A stretch of 64,000 bases of DNA, taken from the NCBI GenBank assembly GCA_014155875.1, contig JACEFZ010001353.1, positions 1 to 64,000 of the forward strand. The letters are read 5' to 3'. The notes beneath the pieces are model-generated. The model ran no database searches. It saw only the letters and a list, made by a program, of their open reading frames with translations, and was not told the origin of the DNA. Below are positions 44,074 to 55,735 of the stretch, piece by piece. This DNA is from Cepaea nemoralis (Eukaryota > Mollusca > Gastropoda > Stylommatophora > Helicidae). The position numbers and the translations under genes are program-made. Position 1 is the stretch's first letter; each line of letters begins with the position of its first letter.

Positions 44074-45160
44074 GTCTAGAAATACCAGGCGGCAAGAAAG
44101 GCAACTGATCCATCACACCCCCCCCCCCCCCCCATCGAAGTACCAGCTGTGTGTGTAAGGCAATCGTGAACACGTCTGTGTATGTATATTATTTGCCGGA
44201 CAGGGGCAGGCTCCCGTGGCCAATAATTTCTTAACCCGGCTTTACCTTAACGATTGGCATTTGGTTTGTGCCTTTTTCGTTTCTTGTTTTCATTTTGTAT
44301 GGTTCGGCAATTTCAACGGCATCAAGTTATTGGAGCTTCTCTTATCTGGAGTTTACAGTTTAATTACACCGCACCCAATCCCTCTTCTAGAACAGTCTTC
44401 GGCAGGAAGCCAAGTCTTATCAGCGTAGACAGGGATTCTGGGGCGGTATGTGGGATATTCAACTTCTTCTTTTCCCCATCCCCCTCATAGTCCTCTTTCT
44501 TCGTCTTCATCATTTCATTTTTCGTAATTCTCTTCTACTTCTTCCTGCTTCTATTTTATCAAACCCTCTTCTTCATCTTCTCCGCCTACTCTTTTTCTTC
44601 CTCTTCTCCTCCTCTTCTTCCTCTACTTCTCCTTCTGCCTTGTATCCTTTCATGGAGCACAGGCCTTCAACCACTATATGCCAGGCCTGCCCCATTCTGT
44701 ACCATCTTGTTTCAGTTTCTCATATTATTCATCTCGGGTTATTCTCTTGTGCGTGCGTGCGTTGTGAGCGACACGGGAGGACTCCCAATGGCCTAGAATA
44801 TAAAACAGTCTAACATTCAGAATCACATACAACAACCACCTGCCGCATCTGTATAGTATGTTCTTCTGTGGCATTCCTATAGACCGACGATATACGGATT
44901 CTAATCTTTATTTTTTGTAATCCACAGCACTCCATACATCTAAGCCTTCACATTCTCAACTCTGACACACACCTGTCTCGTTTTAATACGGTTACTCTAT
45001 ACAGACAAGGTCGCTGCGGCGGCGCTTAAAGCTAACTTACTTTCCTGCCAGTCGGTGATCAAGCCTTAACAATTTTCCTTCACGTGGGGGATTTATCTTT
45101 ATTTGTTAAATTCACGTGTGCTTCGACGTTTTGTGCAATAAGTCAGTGTCTTTGAAAGTT
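44074..45160. other. No recognised feature
   Basis: A C tract lies at 44119-44133 and CTT-rich text at about 44460-44640. Frames there are composition artefacts. Confidence 0.45.
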
Positions 45161-45164
45161 AGAA

Positions 45165-45660
45165 AGTGAGTTCTTGCATGTTACATAGAACCAATTTTAA
45201 CATACGGCTGCGAATCCTGGACAATTAGTAAAGAAGCGGGGGATCCCCGGAAGCACTGGAAATGTGGTTTTATAGAAGAATGCTGAAAATTAATTGGATA
45301 GTCAAAATGAGCAGTCTGGACAGTTTGAGGAAAGTTCTGGACAGTTTGAGGAAAGTTCTGGACAGTTTGAGGAAAGTTAAGTCGCAAAGACAACTTATCG
45401 CAAACATCAGTAAGAGGCAGTCATTGCTTTTTTGGTCACGTTATGAGAAGACAAAAACTGGAACATGTCTGAACAACCGGAAAGATTTGCAGAAAGAGAG
45501 ATAGAGGAAGACAGCGGGAGATATTCTTGACAGTCTTGTGCCATGGCACAAAAGGGACTCAACACACGAAATGATCCATGCCGGCGGAGATCGCAGTTTG
45601 TGAAAAGGCATGATTGCCCACGCGAGCCGTCAATGCACTGGATGATGATGAGGTGCTCTC
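45165..45660 (+). pseudogene. RTE-type LINE fragment with internal 21 bp triplication
   Basis: ACATAGAACCAATTTTAACA and CTGCGAATCCTGGACAATTA correspond to the IEPILxYGCExWTI segment. FWSRYEKTKTG-type text follows, and ATGATGATGAGG ends it. At 45316-45378 a 21 bp unit (CTGGACAGTTTGAGGAAAGTT) is present three times in frame. Frameshifts elsewhere disable it. Confidence 0.82.
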
Positions 45661-46135
45661 ACGTCGACCCATCCTTTTCGTCCTTCTGCGATCAACGTCT
45701 GCTATGCGTAGTGCGTAGGCAAACCATCCCAGTGTGAAGCTGTCTACTTTCTAGTCCCGTTCCACTTGGGCCAACATCTTCCGATTTCACCGGTTGGAAT
45801 TTCTTTCCCGCATTCCTCAGGACTCGCGGTTCCGCAGGGGCAAGAGTAGCTCCATGAGATTCCACGTCCTTGTGTATCATTCGGATAATCGCCTCTGCTA
45901 GTGGCCCTGGCCAGACCAAGTGCATTTACTGCATTTTGATCTTGGCCAAAAGGCCTAAAACCCGGGCTTGTGGGCCATGCCTGTCATATTTTCTGCCAGG
46001 CTGTGTTACCCTAGCCTTTGTTTGGCATTCCGTGTGTCTTTCATGTAGATGGATTTCCTTCCAGGGTTTATGAGCTCGATCAGCCCATTCTGTCTACTCC
46101 TTTACTATTTCCTATCAAGATCTAGATCCAACCTA
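45661..46135. other. No recognised feature
   Basis: Short frames only; no shared repeat noticed. Confidence 0.45.
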
Positions 46136-46139
46136 ACGT

Positions 46140-46363
<224 letters not shown>

Positions 46364-46378
46364 TTTCCCCTTAAGAAC

Positions 46379-46605
46379 CTGCAGATGATCACCAGTGTCC
46401 AGCCTGCAGATGATCACCAGTGTCCAGCCTGCAGATGATCACCAGTGCCCAGCCTGCAGATGATCACCAGTGCCCAGCCTGCAGATGATCACCGTGCCCA
46501 GCCTGCAGATAATCACCAGTGTCCAACCTGCAGATGATCACCAGTGCCCAACCTGCAGATGGTCACTAGTGCCCAACCTGCAGACGAACATCAGTGCCCA
46601 ACCTG
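46379..46605. repeat. 25 bp minisatellite
   Basis: About nine units of GATGATCACCAGTGTCCAGC plus CTGCA, diverging toward the right end (ACGAACATCAGTGCCCAACC). Confidence 0.95.
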
Positions 46606-47330
46606 CACAGTGCAGACGTAACCTTTCCGGTCCACACATTCTGAACATCTAATGCTTCAATAGATCTTCATTATGTGACTATGGTCAACTCTTAAACCCA
46701 TTTCTACGGTCAACTGCCGGTAATTCCCCCAAATGCGTACATTTAACACATTTACCCACCCGTCTACTCCACGCACTTACCCTATTCTCCTTATGACTTT
46801 ACTCCACCTCACACACCTCTCAGAAGTCGTCAGATTCCTCCAACCCGCACTAACTCAATCAACCTCCCCCTCATCAATCTAAGTGCTTCTCCTGGGGACT
46901 TTCCAACCGCCATTACCACCATCTCATCCAATCCAACCTCACAACCCTTCTCCAGGGAGAGCCCGTTGAACGATTTCTCCTCTCGCACTGAATTTTTATT
47001 TCCGAATTCACCATTTCAAAAATCGGTAGCATCGATTCGTCATCTCCCGAAAGCATACAACCATGACATCAATAATGCGTAAATTGTTCACGAGACAGCC
47101 AATCTCCTTTTGCTTATCAAACTTCACATGAATACGGTCTTCAGAGATATCCGCTTCGTCTGTCACCTCCTCTATGTCAGCCTCGCCGCCTCTCAGCGTC
47201 CATCTATTATGAAACGCTCCTCTTTATTGCATAAAGTCTCGGAATTCTATTTATAACCTGGCTTCTTGTTGGGTTGGCCATCTTTGTTGTGCCCCTGTTA
47301 AAATGCAGTTATGAAGTATGTACAGCGATG
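46606..47330. other. No recognised feature
   Basis: C-rich sequence without a recognisable element. Confidence 0.45.
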
Positions 47331-47339
47331 CGTCTGCGC

Positions 47340-47985
47340 GCATACACGGTACATATTGTGTTAACTTCAAGAAGTGTACAGAGCAGCATATCTATCGGTT
47401 GTCAAGAAGTGTATAGACCCATTAGTCTTCAAGAAATGTATGCAGCAGTATTCCTATCCTCTGTCAGAAATGTACAGAGAAGAATATATTTCATTCTTCA
47501 CAAAGAGTACAGAGCAATTTACTTATCGGTCTTCAAGAAACGTATAGATCAGTATATTTACCAGTATTCAAGAAATTTATATAACAGTATACCTATCGGT
47601 CTAAAAGTGTACAGAGCAGTATACATTTTATTCTTCACATAGAGTACACAGCAATTTACTTACCATTCTTCAAGAAGTGCCTGGAGCAGTATACATATCA
47701 TTCTTCAAGAAGTCTACAGAGCAGAGTACTTATTAGTCTGAAAGAAGTGTACAGAGCAAACTACTTGTTTAGCGGATTATAAAAAGTGGACAGTACAGTA
47801 TTTGTCTGTCTTCTAGAAGTGTACATAGCCATTAGTCTCCCAGAAATGCACAGAGAAGTATACCTCTCAGACTTAAGTAACTGCACAAATCAGTATACAA
47901 ACACGATGTGTACAAAGCAGCATACATCCGAGTCTTCAAGAAGTGTACAGAGCAGTATACCTGTCCGTATTCAAGTGGTGTACAC
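47340..47985. repeat. ~35 bp degenerate minisatellite
   Basis: Roughly 17 diverged units share TCTTCAAGAAGTGTACAGAG and CAGTATACCTATCGG. A 122-codon frame (47274-47642) is repeat-derived. Confidence 0.9.
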
Positions 47986-48302
47986 AGCTGACACTTACAG
48001 ACGATTAGCAAAGATTTGTTGAAACTGTAAACTGCATTGTAGGTCTGAAGAGAGATATGAGGCGATGTGGGGAAAGCCGTAGGGAATCGATACCGCCGAT
48101 TTACATCTTTCAATATTGGTGTAGATTAAACTCAAGAATTGACACCTGGGATGTTAGAACTACGTATGAATTGGGGAAGACAGCAATTGTGGTAGAAGAA
48201 ACGACATGTTATCAGATTAGCATTTGGGGATTACGCCAACCGAGGTGAAATGGAGTAGGTGAAAGATCTCTAGGCACGGGTGGGGAAATAGAGTAATAAT
48301 AA

Positions 48303-48545
48303 TTTTGTTGCGTATCCCTTCACGGGACGTTGCAGTCAACACCAGCATTTTTCAGCGGCCGTTGATATACTAAGCAAGTGTTACGTTTAGTAGTTTGCCA
48401 TTGCTTTCTGAACGACAGGCTCCCATACCAGCACGTTATAACACAACGCGACACGGTCTGCTGCAAAAATCGGTCGCAGCTGAGCTTCGAACGCCTGGTA
48501 CCCGGCTCACGAACCGCGTTCGCAAGCCTTTAGCCACGGAGAGAC
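48303..48545 (-). mobile_element. SINE-D copy 4
   Basis: TTGCGTATCCCTTCACGGGA (core end), AGTTTGCCATTGCTTTCTGA and GAGCTTCGAACGCCTGG (B box on the minus strand). Confidence 0.87.
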
Positions 48546-48762
48546 AGGCGTACAAACACACGGAGAGGGGGACTGGAAACACTGGTGACCAATACGGTGA
48601 GGTCAAGGGAGGAGAAGCGAGAGATAGACCAGAAAAGGACAGCTTGGGGTGATTGTTCGCCACTTTGTGTAAGGGTCTATGTCTCGCGGGGAGGGGCAGG
48701 AATGGGGGAGAGAGAAAGTGTGGGAGAGTGAGGAGTAGGAGGGAAGTAGAAGAGGGCGACAA

Positions 48763-49010
<248 letters not shown>

Positions 49011-49142
49011 GTTGTTATTGTTGTTGTTGTTTTTGTACCACATTGCCTTCCACAGTGAGGTGCGATTAAAGCTTTATTCCGATTATAGTGTGTAAACATC
49101 CACAGTTGGTGCGATAAAAGCATTATTCTATTTATTGTGTTA

Positions 49143-49380
49143 GTTGCATATTCTTTTACGGGATGTTGCATTCAACCCAAGCATGCATAGACTGATTTAC
49201 CAGTTTTAATCGCTTTTTGAACCACCACCTCACATCAACTAAATCAGGGGCAAAGCGACCCCCCCCCCCCCCTCTCTTCCCACCCCAATCACTATCGCTT
49301 GCGGCTGGTTTCAAACCTTCAACTTGGTGTGTCGGGGAATTTTGGATCCGCGGCGTTCATTAAGCCACAGAAGCCGACTT
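49143..49380 (-). mobile_element. SINE-D copy 5, diverged
   Basis: TTAGTTGCATATTCTTTTAC, then GGCTGGTTTCAAACCTTCAA (B box on the minus strand) and the tRNA-like 5' end at AAGCCACAGAAGCCG. A C tract interrupts it at about 49259-49271. Confidence 0.75.
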
Positions 49381-50386
49381 TGAATATTGCCATTGGAGGA
49401 AAATATTCTGAGAACCACTGCTGTGGCCCAAATACCATTACAAGGTGGTGGTAAATATGTCTGTCTGCTATCACACAACCAAGCAGTCAGTAATGGGCAC
49501 CGGTTTAATGAAACACGCATGTGATTGAACATAAATTCTGCAAGCTACTACTATATAACGCTGGTGCTCCTTGAACAAAGATAGCAGAGAGAACACAAAC
49601 AAAGGTTATTTCCCTAGAGGCAGACGCTAGTCATTGATGGGCGTTGCAACAGAGCTCTGTGTGATCTCTGTGTGTTTAATATATAAGTATCTCATTAACA
49701 GGTGGCTCCACACAACAGGAGGCAATTACGGGAATCACCAAGGTGGAACTCATGAAGAGAATTAGACAAGCGCAATGTTGTTGTTGTTGTTGTTGTCGTC
49801 GTCGTCTACTTCCACGTATGTCATTATGAGTCGTGGGGAGAGGTTACTGAAGTCCCAGCGCCTGTGACTAGCAACTTTCCTCCAATTTCCTCCATGATTC
49901 ATGCCTCTATATTCAACGAGAAGCCAATGTTATGTGTTTGATCCTTTATATTTGCTTCTTTATTGGTTAGTTGTCTGTTTGTTGTCAAGAATTCGCGACG
50001 CACTACAACTGTATTGCGCACTGAGTTGAAATTCAGCTTATATGGTACATAGCAGGAGACTAGAGCACTTACTTATTACAGTTATCTAGGTGTCATGGAA
50101 GCGATTCTCGAGCGATACCAAACCCAATATATGTGCGGTATATTAGCTGTCGTTATGGCCTAGCGTTTAATAGCTCGATGACTAGAACACTAGCCCGAGA
50201 TCCATCCCCACTAGTGGCTCAGCTCTGGGGTCGAACCAGCCTCTAACAACGCGCACGGCCAGAGCTACTGGAGCGTGAAGTCGACAGAAGAAATACTCTA
50301 CGTGTACAGTTTGGTCATGGGGTAAGATATAATCCGAACACCATATACTCATTTGTGGGGTAAGTAAGCGCGGGGGGGGGGGGGGG
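49381..50386. other. No recognised feature
   Basis: (GTT)n/(GTC)n at about 49778-49806. A weak tRNA-like stretch lies at 50155-50240 (TGGCCTAGCG...GGGTCGAACC) but is too diverged to call. Confidence 0.45.
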
Positions 50387-50720
50387 GGCCTGAGTGGTCT
50401 CGAGGTATGATGTCCGCCTCGAGTGCTGGAGATCCCGGATTCAAGCCACGGTGGGGGGGGGGGGGGGGGATTTTTTCACGTGGACTTCAAGTAACGAAAG
50501 TGCCCCTGGTCTCTGAGTAGTGAGATCGGAGGCCCGTGTGTATTATTGCGCACGTAAAAAAAGTCCCCTGGCAGTTGGAAATCAAACAAGAGTAGCCTAA
50601 CGGCGCTGCCAGGGCGAAATTTCGAGCTAAAAATCTACCCAAAATATTTTAGGATCCTCGCCGCACTGAGCTAAGATTCTCCGGACTCAGGCTTGAGTTA
50701 GGAGTAGAACGGAGCACTTA
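50387..50720 (+). mobile_element. SINE-E (tRNA-derived)
   Basis: GGCCTGAGTGGTCTCGAGGT (A box) and GGATTCAAGCC (B box) about 45 nt later. The body runs through CACGTGGACTTCAAGTAACG, GGCCCGTGTGTATTATTGCG and CGCTGCCAGGGCGAAATTTC. G tracts at 50372-50388 and 50453-50469 flank and interrupt the head. The 3' boundary is approximate; only one copy is seen here. Confidence 0.65.
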
Positions 50721-50919
50721 TGGGTTACACCAGTGTGCCGTGATGTGGATCCGTCGACTAAACTAAAGTAAGCGGGGCTTACGGCAGTCAGAAACAATAT
50801 ACAGTGCTAGGCCAGGCAAAAGGAAACCGGGGAAGCGACTGAGGTCATCAATATAATCAGATATATGCATGTAATGGCAATGGTGTGATCTTCATAGAAA
50901 GTAGGAAAGCCTACACATA

Positions 50920-51235
50920 GATGCGTCTAAACGCAGAGGCAATTGCATATAAAGACCTACTCACATATAGATGCTTACAATGATTACACCCACGCATACA
51001 TCTAAGCAGGGACATGGAGATGTCTATACGCGGAGGTAATTACACCTACACAGCATATACACGCTTACAACGATTACGAACGCACACACGTTTAAAAAGA
51101 GTCAGGGGCGTCTAAACATGGAGGTAACTACATATAAAGACACATACACCACATAGACACGCTTATAACAATTACACACACACACATCTGTCTAAACAGA
51201 GACACAGAGACGACTATATACAGAAACGCCTGCAC
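50920..51235. repeat. Degenerate ~90-100 bp tandem repeat
   Basis: Three to four units start GCGTCTAAACGCAGAGGCAA, GTCTATACGCGGAGGTAATT and CGTCTAAACATGGAGGTAAC, spaced about 99 and 88 bp, and share CACGCTTACAAYGATTAC. Confidence 0.75.
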
Positions 51236-51479
51236 ACAGAGATGCATTCACACACACGTCTACACGCAGTAATGCATGCAGAGACAGACAAACATACATA
51301 GACAGACTGGCAGGTAAAGATACACCTGCATATAGACAACAACATACAGCGACTCCCCCGCATGGACTCACACACGGAGAGGAGAGTACATCGCACAGTG
51401 ACACCTACACACACACAAATTTTTGTGGCGTAATAGATAACAAAACAGGGAAACATCCCGGAACAAGCCGCGGAAAGTG

Positions 51480-51492
51480 GGAGAGAGTGAGA

Positions 51493-51551
<59 letters not shown>
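51480..51551. repeat. (GA)n microsatellite
   Basis: GA repeats preceded by GCGCGCGCGCGA. Confidence 0.96.
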
Positions 51552-51555
<4 letters not shown>

Positions 51556-52066
51556 CAAAGAGACACAGATTCACACGCGCGCACAGAGAAAGATGAGAGA
51601 GACCAGAAAATATGAATAGAAATGAACTTCTAGAATTTACGTCAAAATGATGAATATCTCTATATCCTCCTTATCGATTGCTGATAACTCCGGACTGTAG
51701 CCTTTTCAGCTAAGTATTTTCCTTCTGTAATTACTTGCCCGTCTCTCGTGCGCGGTCCCCTATCTAGTCATTTTTTTTTTTTTTTATGTGTTTACTTTTT
51801 ATTATTCTCTTTGCGACGGCCGCATTCGATTACGGCTCCTCTAATGAGCATATGAAGACAGATGCGTGCCGTTGTCAGTCTGCGCGGGGTTTTTCTGACT
51901 ACGGCTAGAATGACTAACCAATCATGTCTCTTCTTTAAATGTTCGTTAATATACTAGACTTTGCATTCCGGCCCCATGTCTTTGTTATTTGATCTATGAT
52001 TGGTTAATATACATTTCTGAAATTTGTGGCACTGTTTCAATACAAATTTGGGTTGTCATCATTATC
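51552..52066. other. No recognised feature
   Basis: Includes a T tract near 51771-51785. No element recognised. Confidence 0.45.
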
Positions 52067-52145
52067 TGTCGTTTCGATAAGCGTGGGAGATCGAGGTTTG
52101 CCATCTCACACGATCATCAGAGTCCAGGATCTGGTCTTTGCCCTT

Positions 52146-52388
52146 GTCCCGATTATGCATCCGGTGTGCTGATGCCGATGTAAGGGGTTTAACCCCTACA
52201 CCGGACAGTTGGACTAAAGTGTTGACCTATCGTCCTTGACTTGGGAACGTAAATTACAAGTACCTCTGAAGCCGGAGTGGGTTCGCCTGATGGTGAGGGA
52301 CACTGGTAATAGGGAAAGCTAATCCACATGCAATATTCAGTCGAGCACTATTAGAAGTAGTGTGCATGGACTACTCAAAGCGAGCGAG
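52146..52388 (+). mobile_element. SINE-B copy 4
   Basis: Starts at CCGGTGTGCTGATGCCGATG (second half of the head), with GGTTTAACCCC as the B box, then the body to ACTCAAAGCGAGCGAG. Confidence 0.88.
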
Positions 52389-52638
52389 GAGACTGTGGCG
52401 AAGTGGTCAAGCCGTCTGACTCGGACTCCGAAGATTGTGGGTTCGATTCCGTGCCGCGTTCTTCGGTTCACGAGTGCATTTTTTCGGAGGCTCCTGGGGG
52501 TCGTCGCTGGAGCTACGGAGTTCGTGCTTCGTGCGACGCTTTCCGCGCTGCGGAAAGAGACTGAGCCATACGAGATTTTAAAAAAAATCCGTTGCAATGA
52601 AGTCGACCCTGTCGATTTTCAAGCGACTTTTTTTTTTT
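52389..52638 (+). mobile_element. SINE-A copy 5 inserted in the SINE-B tail
   Basis: The A box (GTGGCGAAGTGGTCAAGCCG) and B box (GGTTCGATTCC) are intact. AAAGCGAGCGAG at 52377-52388 and AAAGTGAGCGGG at 52639-52650 form a 10/12 TSD, so SINE-A entered the end of SINE-B. Confidence 0.9.
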
Positions 52639-52880
52639 AAAGTGAGCGGGCGCAACAATTTTTTTTTTTAAATTGCCATCGAATTTGCCAGCTGTCAGTC
52701 AGTTTTCAAAGTATTTCTCCTCACAACGTACCCAAAACAATCTTGACTGTCTGCGTCTAATTTCTATGACAAGTTTACAGTTTTCTTGTGTTTCTTATAG
52801 AACTGTCTTGTTCGTTTGTTTGTTTGTTTTTTCTGCCCATTTCTTTGCATTTTGTTCAGAAACCACACAACCAATGTCAT

Positions 52881-53199
52881 TAAACGTTCCTCAGCTTGTC
52901 GGCTTATCACCCATGTTTATAGCAGTATGGTACCATATAGCTCTCTAACAGTGCAACTGACAACATTCTATTGGTCAGTATCTTTTCCATCTGGCAAAAG
53001 CCTACATTTTTGTAAATTCGGGTTCGGATAGACCTGGGGCTAATGAAGATACCTTTGTTTCCCAGGGTTGTCTAGTTGGTCGCACGTCGAAGTGCACTTG
53101 TTCCTGCAGCAAGGCGTTGCCCTCATTTAGCGGCATAACTTAAAATCAAGGTGCGGTCAAAAACGCATCCTTTGGAGAACAATGCCATTAACCTCGATA
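52881..53199. other. No recognised feature
   Basis: No supportable element. Confidence 0.45.
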
Positions 53200-53270
53200 C
53201 CAAGATGATTGCCATTGCAATTTTACGTTCAGTAGTTCGCCATTGCTTTCCGAACGAGAAAGCTGAGGTA
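53200..53270 (-). mobile_element. SINE-C/D core fragment
   Basis: TTACGTTCAGTAGTTCGCCA and TTGCTTTCCGAACGAGAA match the middle of the core. Confidence 0.7.
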
Positions 53271-53640
53271 GGACTTATCGGTGTAGCGATTGATCCCGCT
53301 ACCCCACAGAACACCGGAATATCAGCGCTAGGGCGCTTCTGTCCTTTCGGTCACGCCGACTGGTGTGGTCACTATAGCTTTAAATGTGTATATTTCCAGG
53401 TGTGGCTTCTAACTTCTGCCTTTTCCTGCTTGTATATGAGTATCTGCCTAGCAACAACCATCTCCCTACTCCCCCTCTCTCTCCTTCATTCACCCCTCTC
53501 TTCCCCCCACCCTCTCTATCTCTCTCTCTCCTCACCCTCCCCCGTTGGTTATTTCCGTTTTTAGTTTTCATTTTCCTGGATTGGGCAAGCCCCTAGGGAA
53601 GTAAACATTCATGTAGATCGTTTATAAATTTAACAGTTTT

Positions 53641-53642
<2 letters not shown>
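53271..53642. other. No recognised feature
   Basis: CT-rich at 53460-53545. Confidence 0.45.
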
Positions 53643-53728
<86 letters not shown>

Positions 53729-53737
53729 CCCCCCCCT
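53643..53737. repeat. (CT)n followed by a C tract
   Basis: About 85 bp of CT then about ten C; on the minus strand a (G)n(GA)n compound. Confidence 0.97.
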
Positions 53738-53822
53738 GTTGATAAAGACGTCGGTTGAAACGCTGGCCTCCATCTGTGAGTATTTTTTATTATTATTATT
53801 ATTATTTATTCATCCGTCTAGT

Positions 53823-53945
53823 GGGACGCAGAGGTGTTTCCAAGGCACCAGGGCCGGGTTATATACTGGCCAAGACCTATTGACGCGTCCTCGTCGAGCG
53901 TCCTGGGCAACAGGTCCCTTCGGGGTCCTGGCTGAAGTCAATAGG
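53823..53945 (+). ncRNA. HDV-like self-cleaving ribozyme in RzR copy 3
   Basis: All predicted helices form except the outer P3 pair: P1 7 bp with a terminal G-U wobble, P2 9 bp, P1.1 GG/CC, P4 with a UUCG loop. J4/2 reads GCUGAA, which fits the CNRA rule with a base change relative to copy 2 (CUAA). The predicted cleavage site is the TSD/element junction, just before 53823. If active, it would give the transcript a defined 5' end whatever upstream promoter was used, as described for R2, RTE and L1Tc elements. Confidence 0.78.
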
Positions 53946-54158
53946 ATCGCCGATTCCTCCGAAGTCGGAGAGTGTCTGCCTGTACGGCGAGGAACCACCA
54001 GTCTGCACACCAATAAGCCAGACATGGGACAACGGATACTCACGCAAAACTCAGGTCCTGTATGACATCACACTGATGCTGGACAACAGGATGTCTTCAT
54101 CCGACATACAGGACTTTGCGTTGGAGCTCAAGCCAGCGAACACAAGCAAGCAAGCAAG
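53823..54158 (+). mobile_element. RzR retroposon copy 3 with TSD
   Basis: 336 bp from GGGACGCAG to an (AAGC)n tail of about four units. CATCCGTCTAGT is duplicated perfectly at 53811-53822 and 54159-54170. Internal features: the ribozyme (first 123 nt), a CUCCG/CGGAG hairpin just after it, and a 10 bp stem at 54055-54064/54105-54114. A frame of ~80 codons is open in all three copies (copy 2 has one stop), without a known domain. Confidence 0.95.
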
Positions 54159-54174
54159 CATCCGTCTAGTTTTT

Positions 54175-54484
54175 CAGTCACATTCTGTGTTTACTACTAT
54201 GAGTGCCCATCAATACTTGCCAATGTATTTCTCGCAGTATTTCAATGGCCTCAGAGGTTTCAACAAATGACGTTTCTGTCTAGTCATCAACCAGTGCTGT
54301 AGCTTACCTTCAGACTGCAGACGACCAGACAAGGGTAGGAGAGGAAAGGACTGAGACAAGCTATCTGTTAGCTAATAATAGGGCACGCAGCTTCAAACAA
54401 CTAGAAGGTGAGACCAGCAATCTGCTAGCTAATAACATCTCAGGTACCACTTCAGACGATTCGATTAAGAGGCACGATGTACGA
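54175..54484. other. No recognised feature
   Basis: Imperfect short repeats of AGCTAATAAT/CTGYTAGCTAATAA near 54365-54440. Confidence 0.45.
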
Positions 54485-54486
54485 CA

Positions 54487-54775
54487 TCTCGTTCAGAAAG
54501 CCATGACAAATTACTGAATATAACTATAACTGTAAAGCTCCCTGGCTAGTGCAGTCGCTGCGAACTGTGCAGATTAGGTTTTTTTTTTGTGTCCCCGACA
54601 GAAAAAAATTCACACCTTACCGAGGACTCGAACCCGGGTCTCTCAACGGGCGAGGGTTTGAACACGGGTCTCCAGAAGTGTAGCCCGGTAGTATAACCAC
54701 TCGCGCCTATTAAATTTCAAACGGTCAGTGGGAGCGGGGTTGACTGCAGCGACCCGCAAAGGACAAGCCATTTGT
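54487..54775 (+). mobile_element. SINE core split by SINE-F
   Basis: CGTTCAGAAAGCCATGACAA (left) and GGGGTTGACTGCAGCGACCC (right) are the two halves of the C/D core. Confidence 0.65.
54535..54712 (-). mobile_element. SINE-F (tRNA-derived) with two B boxes
   Basis: The minus strand reads GGCGCGAGTGGTTATACTAC (A-box region). Two B-box-like motifs follow, TGTTCAAACCC and GGTTCGAGTCC, about 30 nt apart, within a local duplication of the GAGACCCG text. An A-rich stretch follows. Confidence 0.65.
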
Positions 54776-54929
54776 AAGATGGCTGGTGGCTGCGGAGGCT
54801 TAGGATTGAGAAACATCAGTTGTAGGTAGAAACTCCGGAGGCATTACATATGGTGGTTAAGGTGATGATGATGCTAGTAGTGGTGATGGTGATTAATATC
54901 TAGGGAACTCGTCCAATTTGACATTTCCA

Positions 54930-55069
54930 AAATGACCGACTTTTACAATTTAACCGACACTTCCAATTTGACCGACACTTCCAATTTGACCGACACTTCC
55001 AATTTGACCGACACTTCCAATTTGACCTATTATTCCAATTTGAACGCTCTCACCCCGAACATTTACGAG

Positions 55070-55152
<83 letters not shown>
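54930..55152. repeat. 18 bp minisatellite then (CT)n
   Basis: Five units of AATTTGACCGACACTTCC at 54946-55030, so the frame encodes an NLTDTS repeat. (CT)n follows at 55072-55152. Confidence 0.95.
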
Positions 55153-55157
<5 letters not shown>

Positions 55158-55735
55158 TACATCGACTTGAGTACACACCACTTTCCTTACGGGATAATAC
55201 AGTCAATGCCGGCGAAGAAATCAGAAGAGAAGCAGTCCATGATTATTTGCCTCTGCAGACACTGTAGACACCAAGAGCACCCGACAAATACTCCGAGACG
55301 TCCAGCCGCTGACCAACTTGTTAGCGGACATCACTCCAAGCAAACCTGATTAATCTGTGTGTATGATCAACTCCCCGGGAACTCTCTAACGTCAAACGTG
55401 ACCAAACTTCAATCACTGCTCCTTCTCGGGCCGGCCGTAGACAAGAATGTCCGTTTCCCCCTTGGCGGCGCTCCTGAAAAGAGGGCAACTTCGCTCAAGG
55501 ATGCTAGATTAAATTAGATGGTCAACATGCAATCGGCAACAACTAATATCCAGCGGACGTGACCAGATCGAGTATCGGCAATCATGACAGTCGGCGGGGT
55601 TATGGGGGAAACTGCCTTGCCTGTCCGACCTAGTGGATGTTGGATGGACTCAACTAATTGACTACAAGAGAGGCGCGCGGGTCTTACACTGGCGTGTGGG
55701 CGTGCACACTCACCATAGAAAGAACGGAACAAGAC
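55153..55735. other. No recognised feature
   Basis: No supportable element or gene. Confidence 0.45.

Larger units (their letters stand above)
52067..52880 (-). mobile_element. RTE-R copy interrupted by SINE-B and SINE-A
   Basis: The left part (52067-52145) carries GATAAGCGTGGGAGATCGAG and CACACGATCATCAGAGTCCA. The right part (about 52651-52880) carries GCCAGCTGTCAGTCAGTTTT and GACTGTCTGCGTCTAATTTC. Two SINEs lie between, and about 60 bp of RTE-R at the junction is missing or diverged. Confidence 0.8.
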
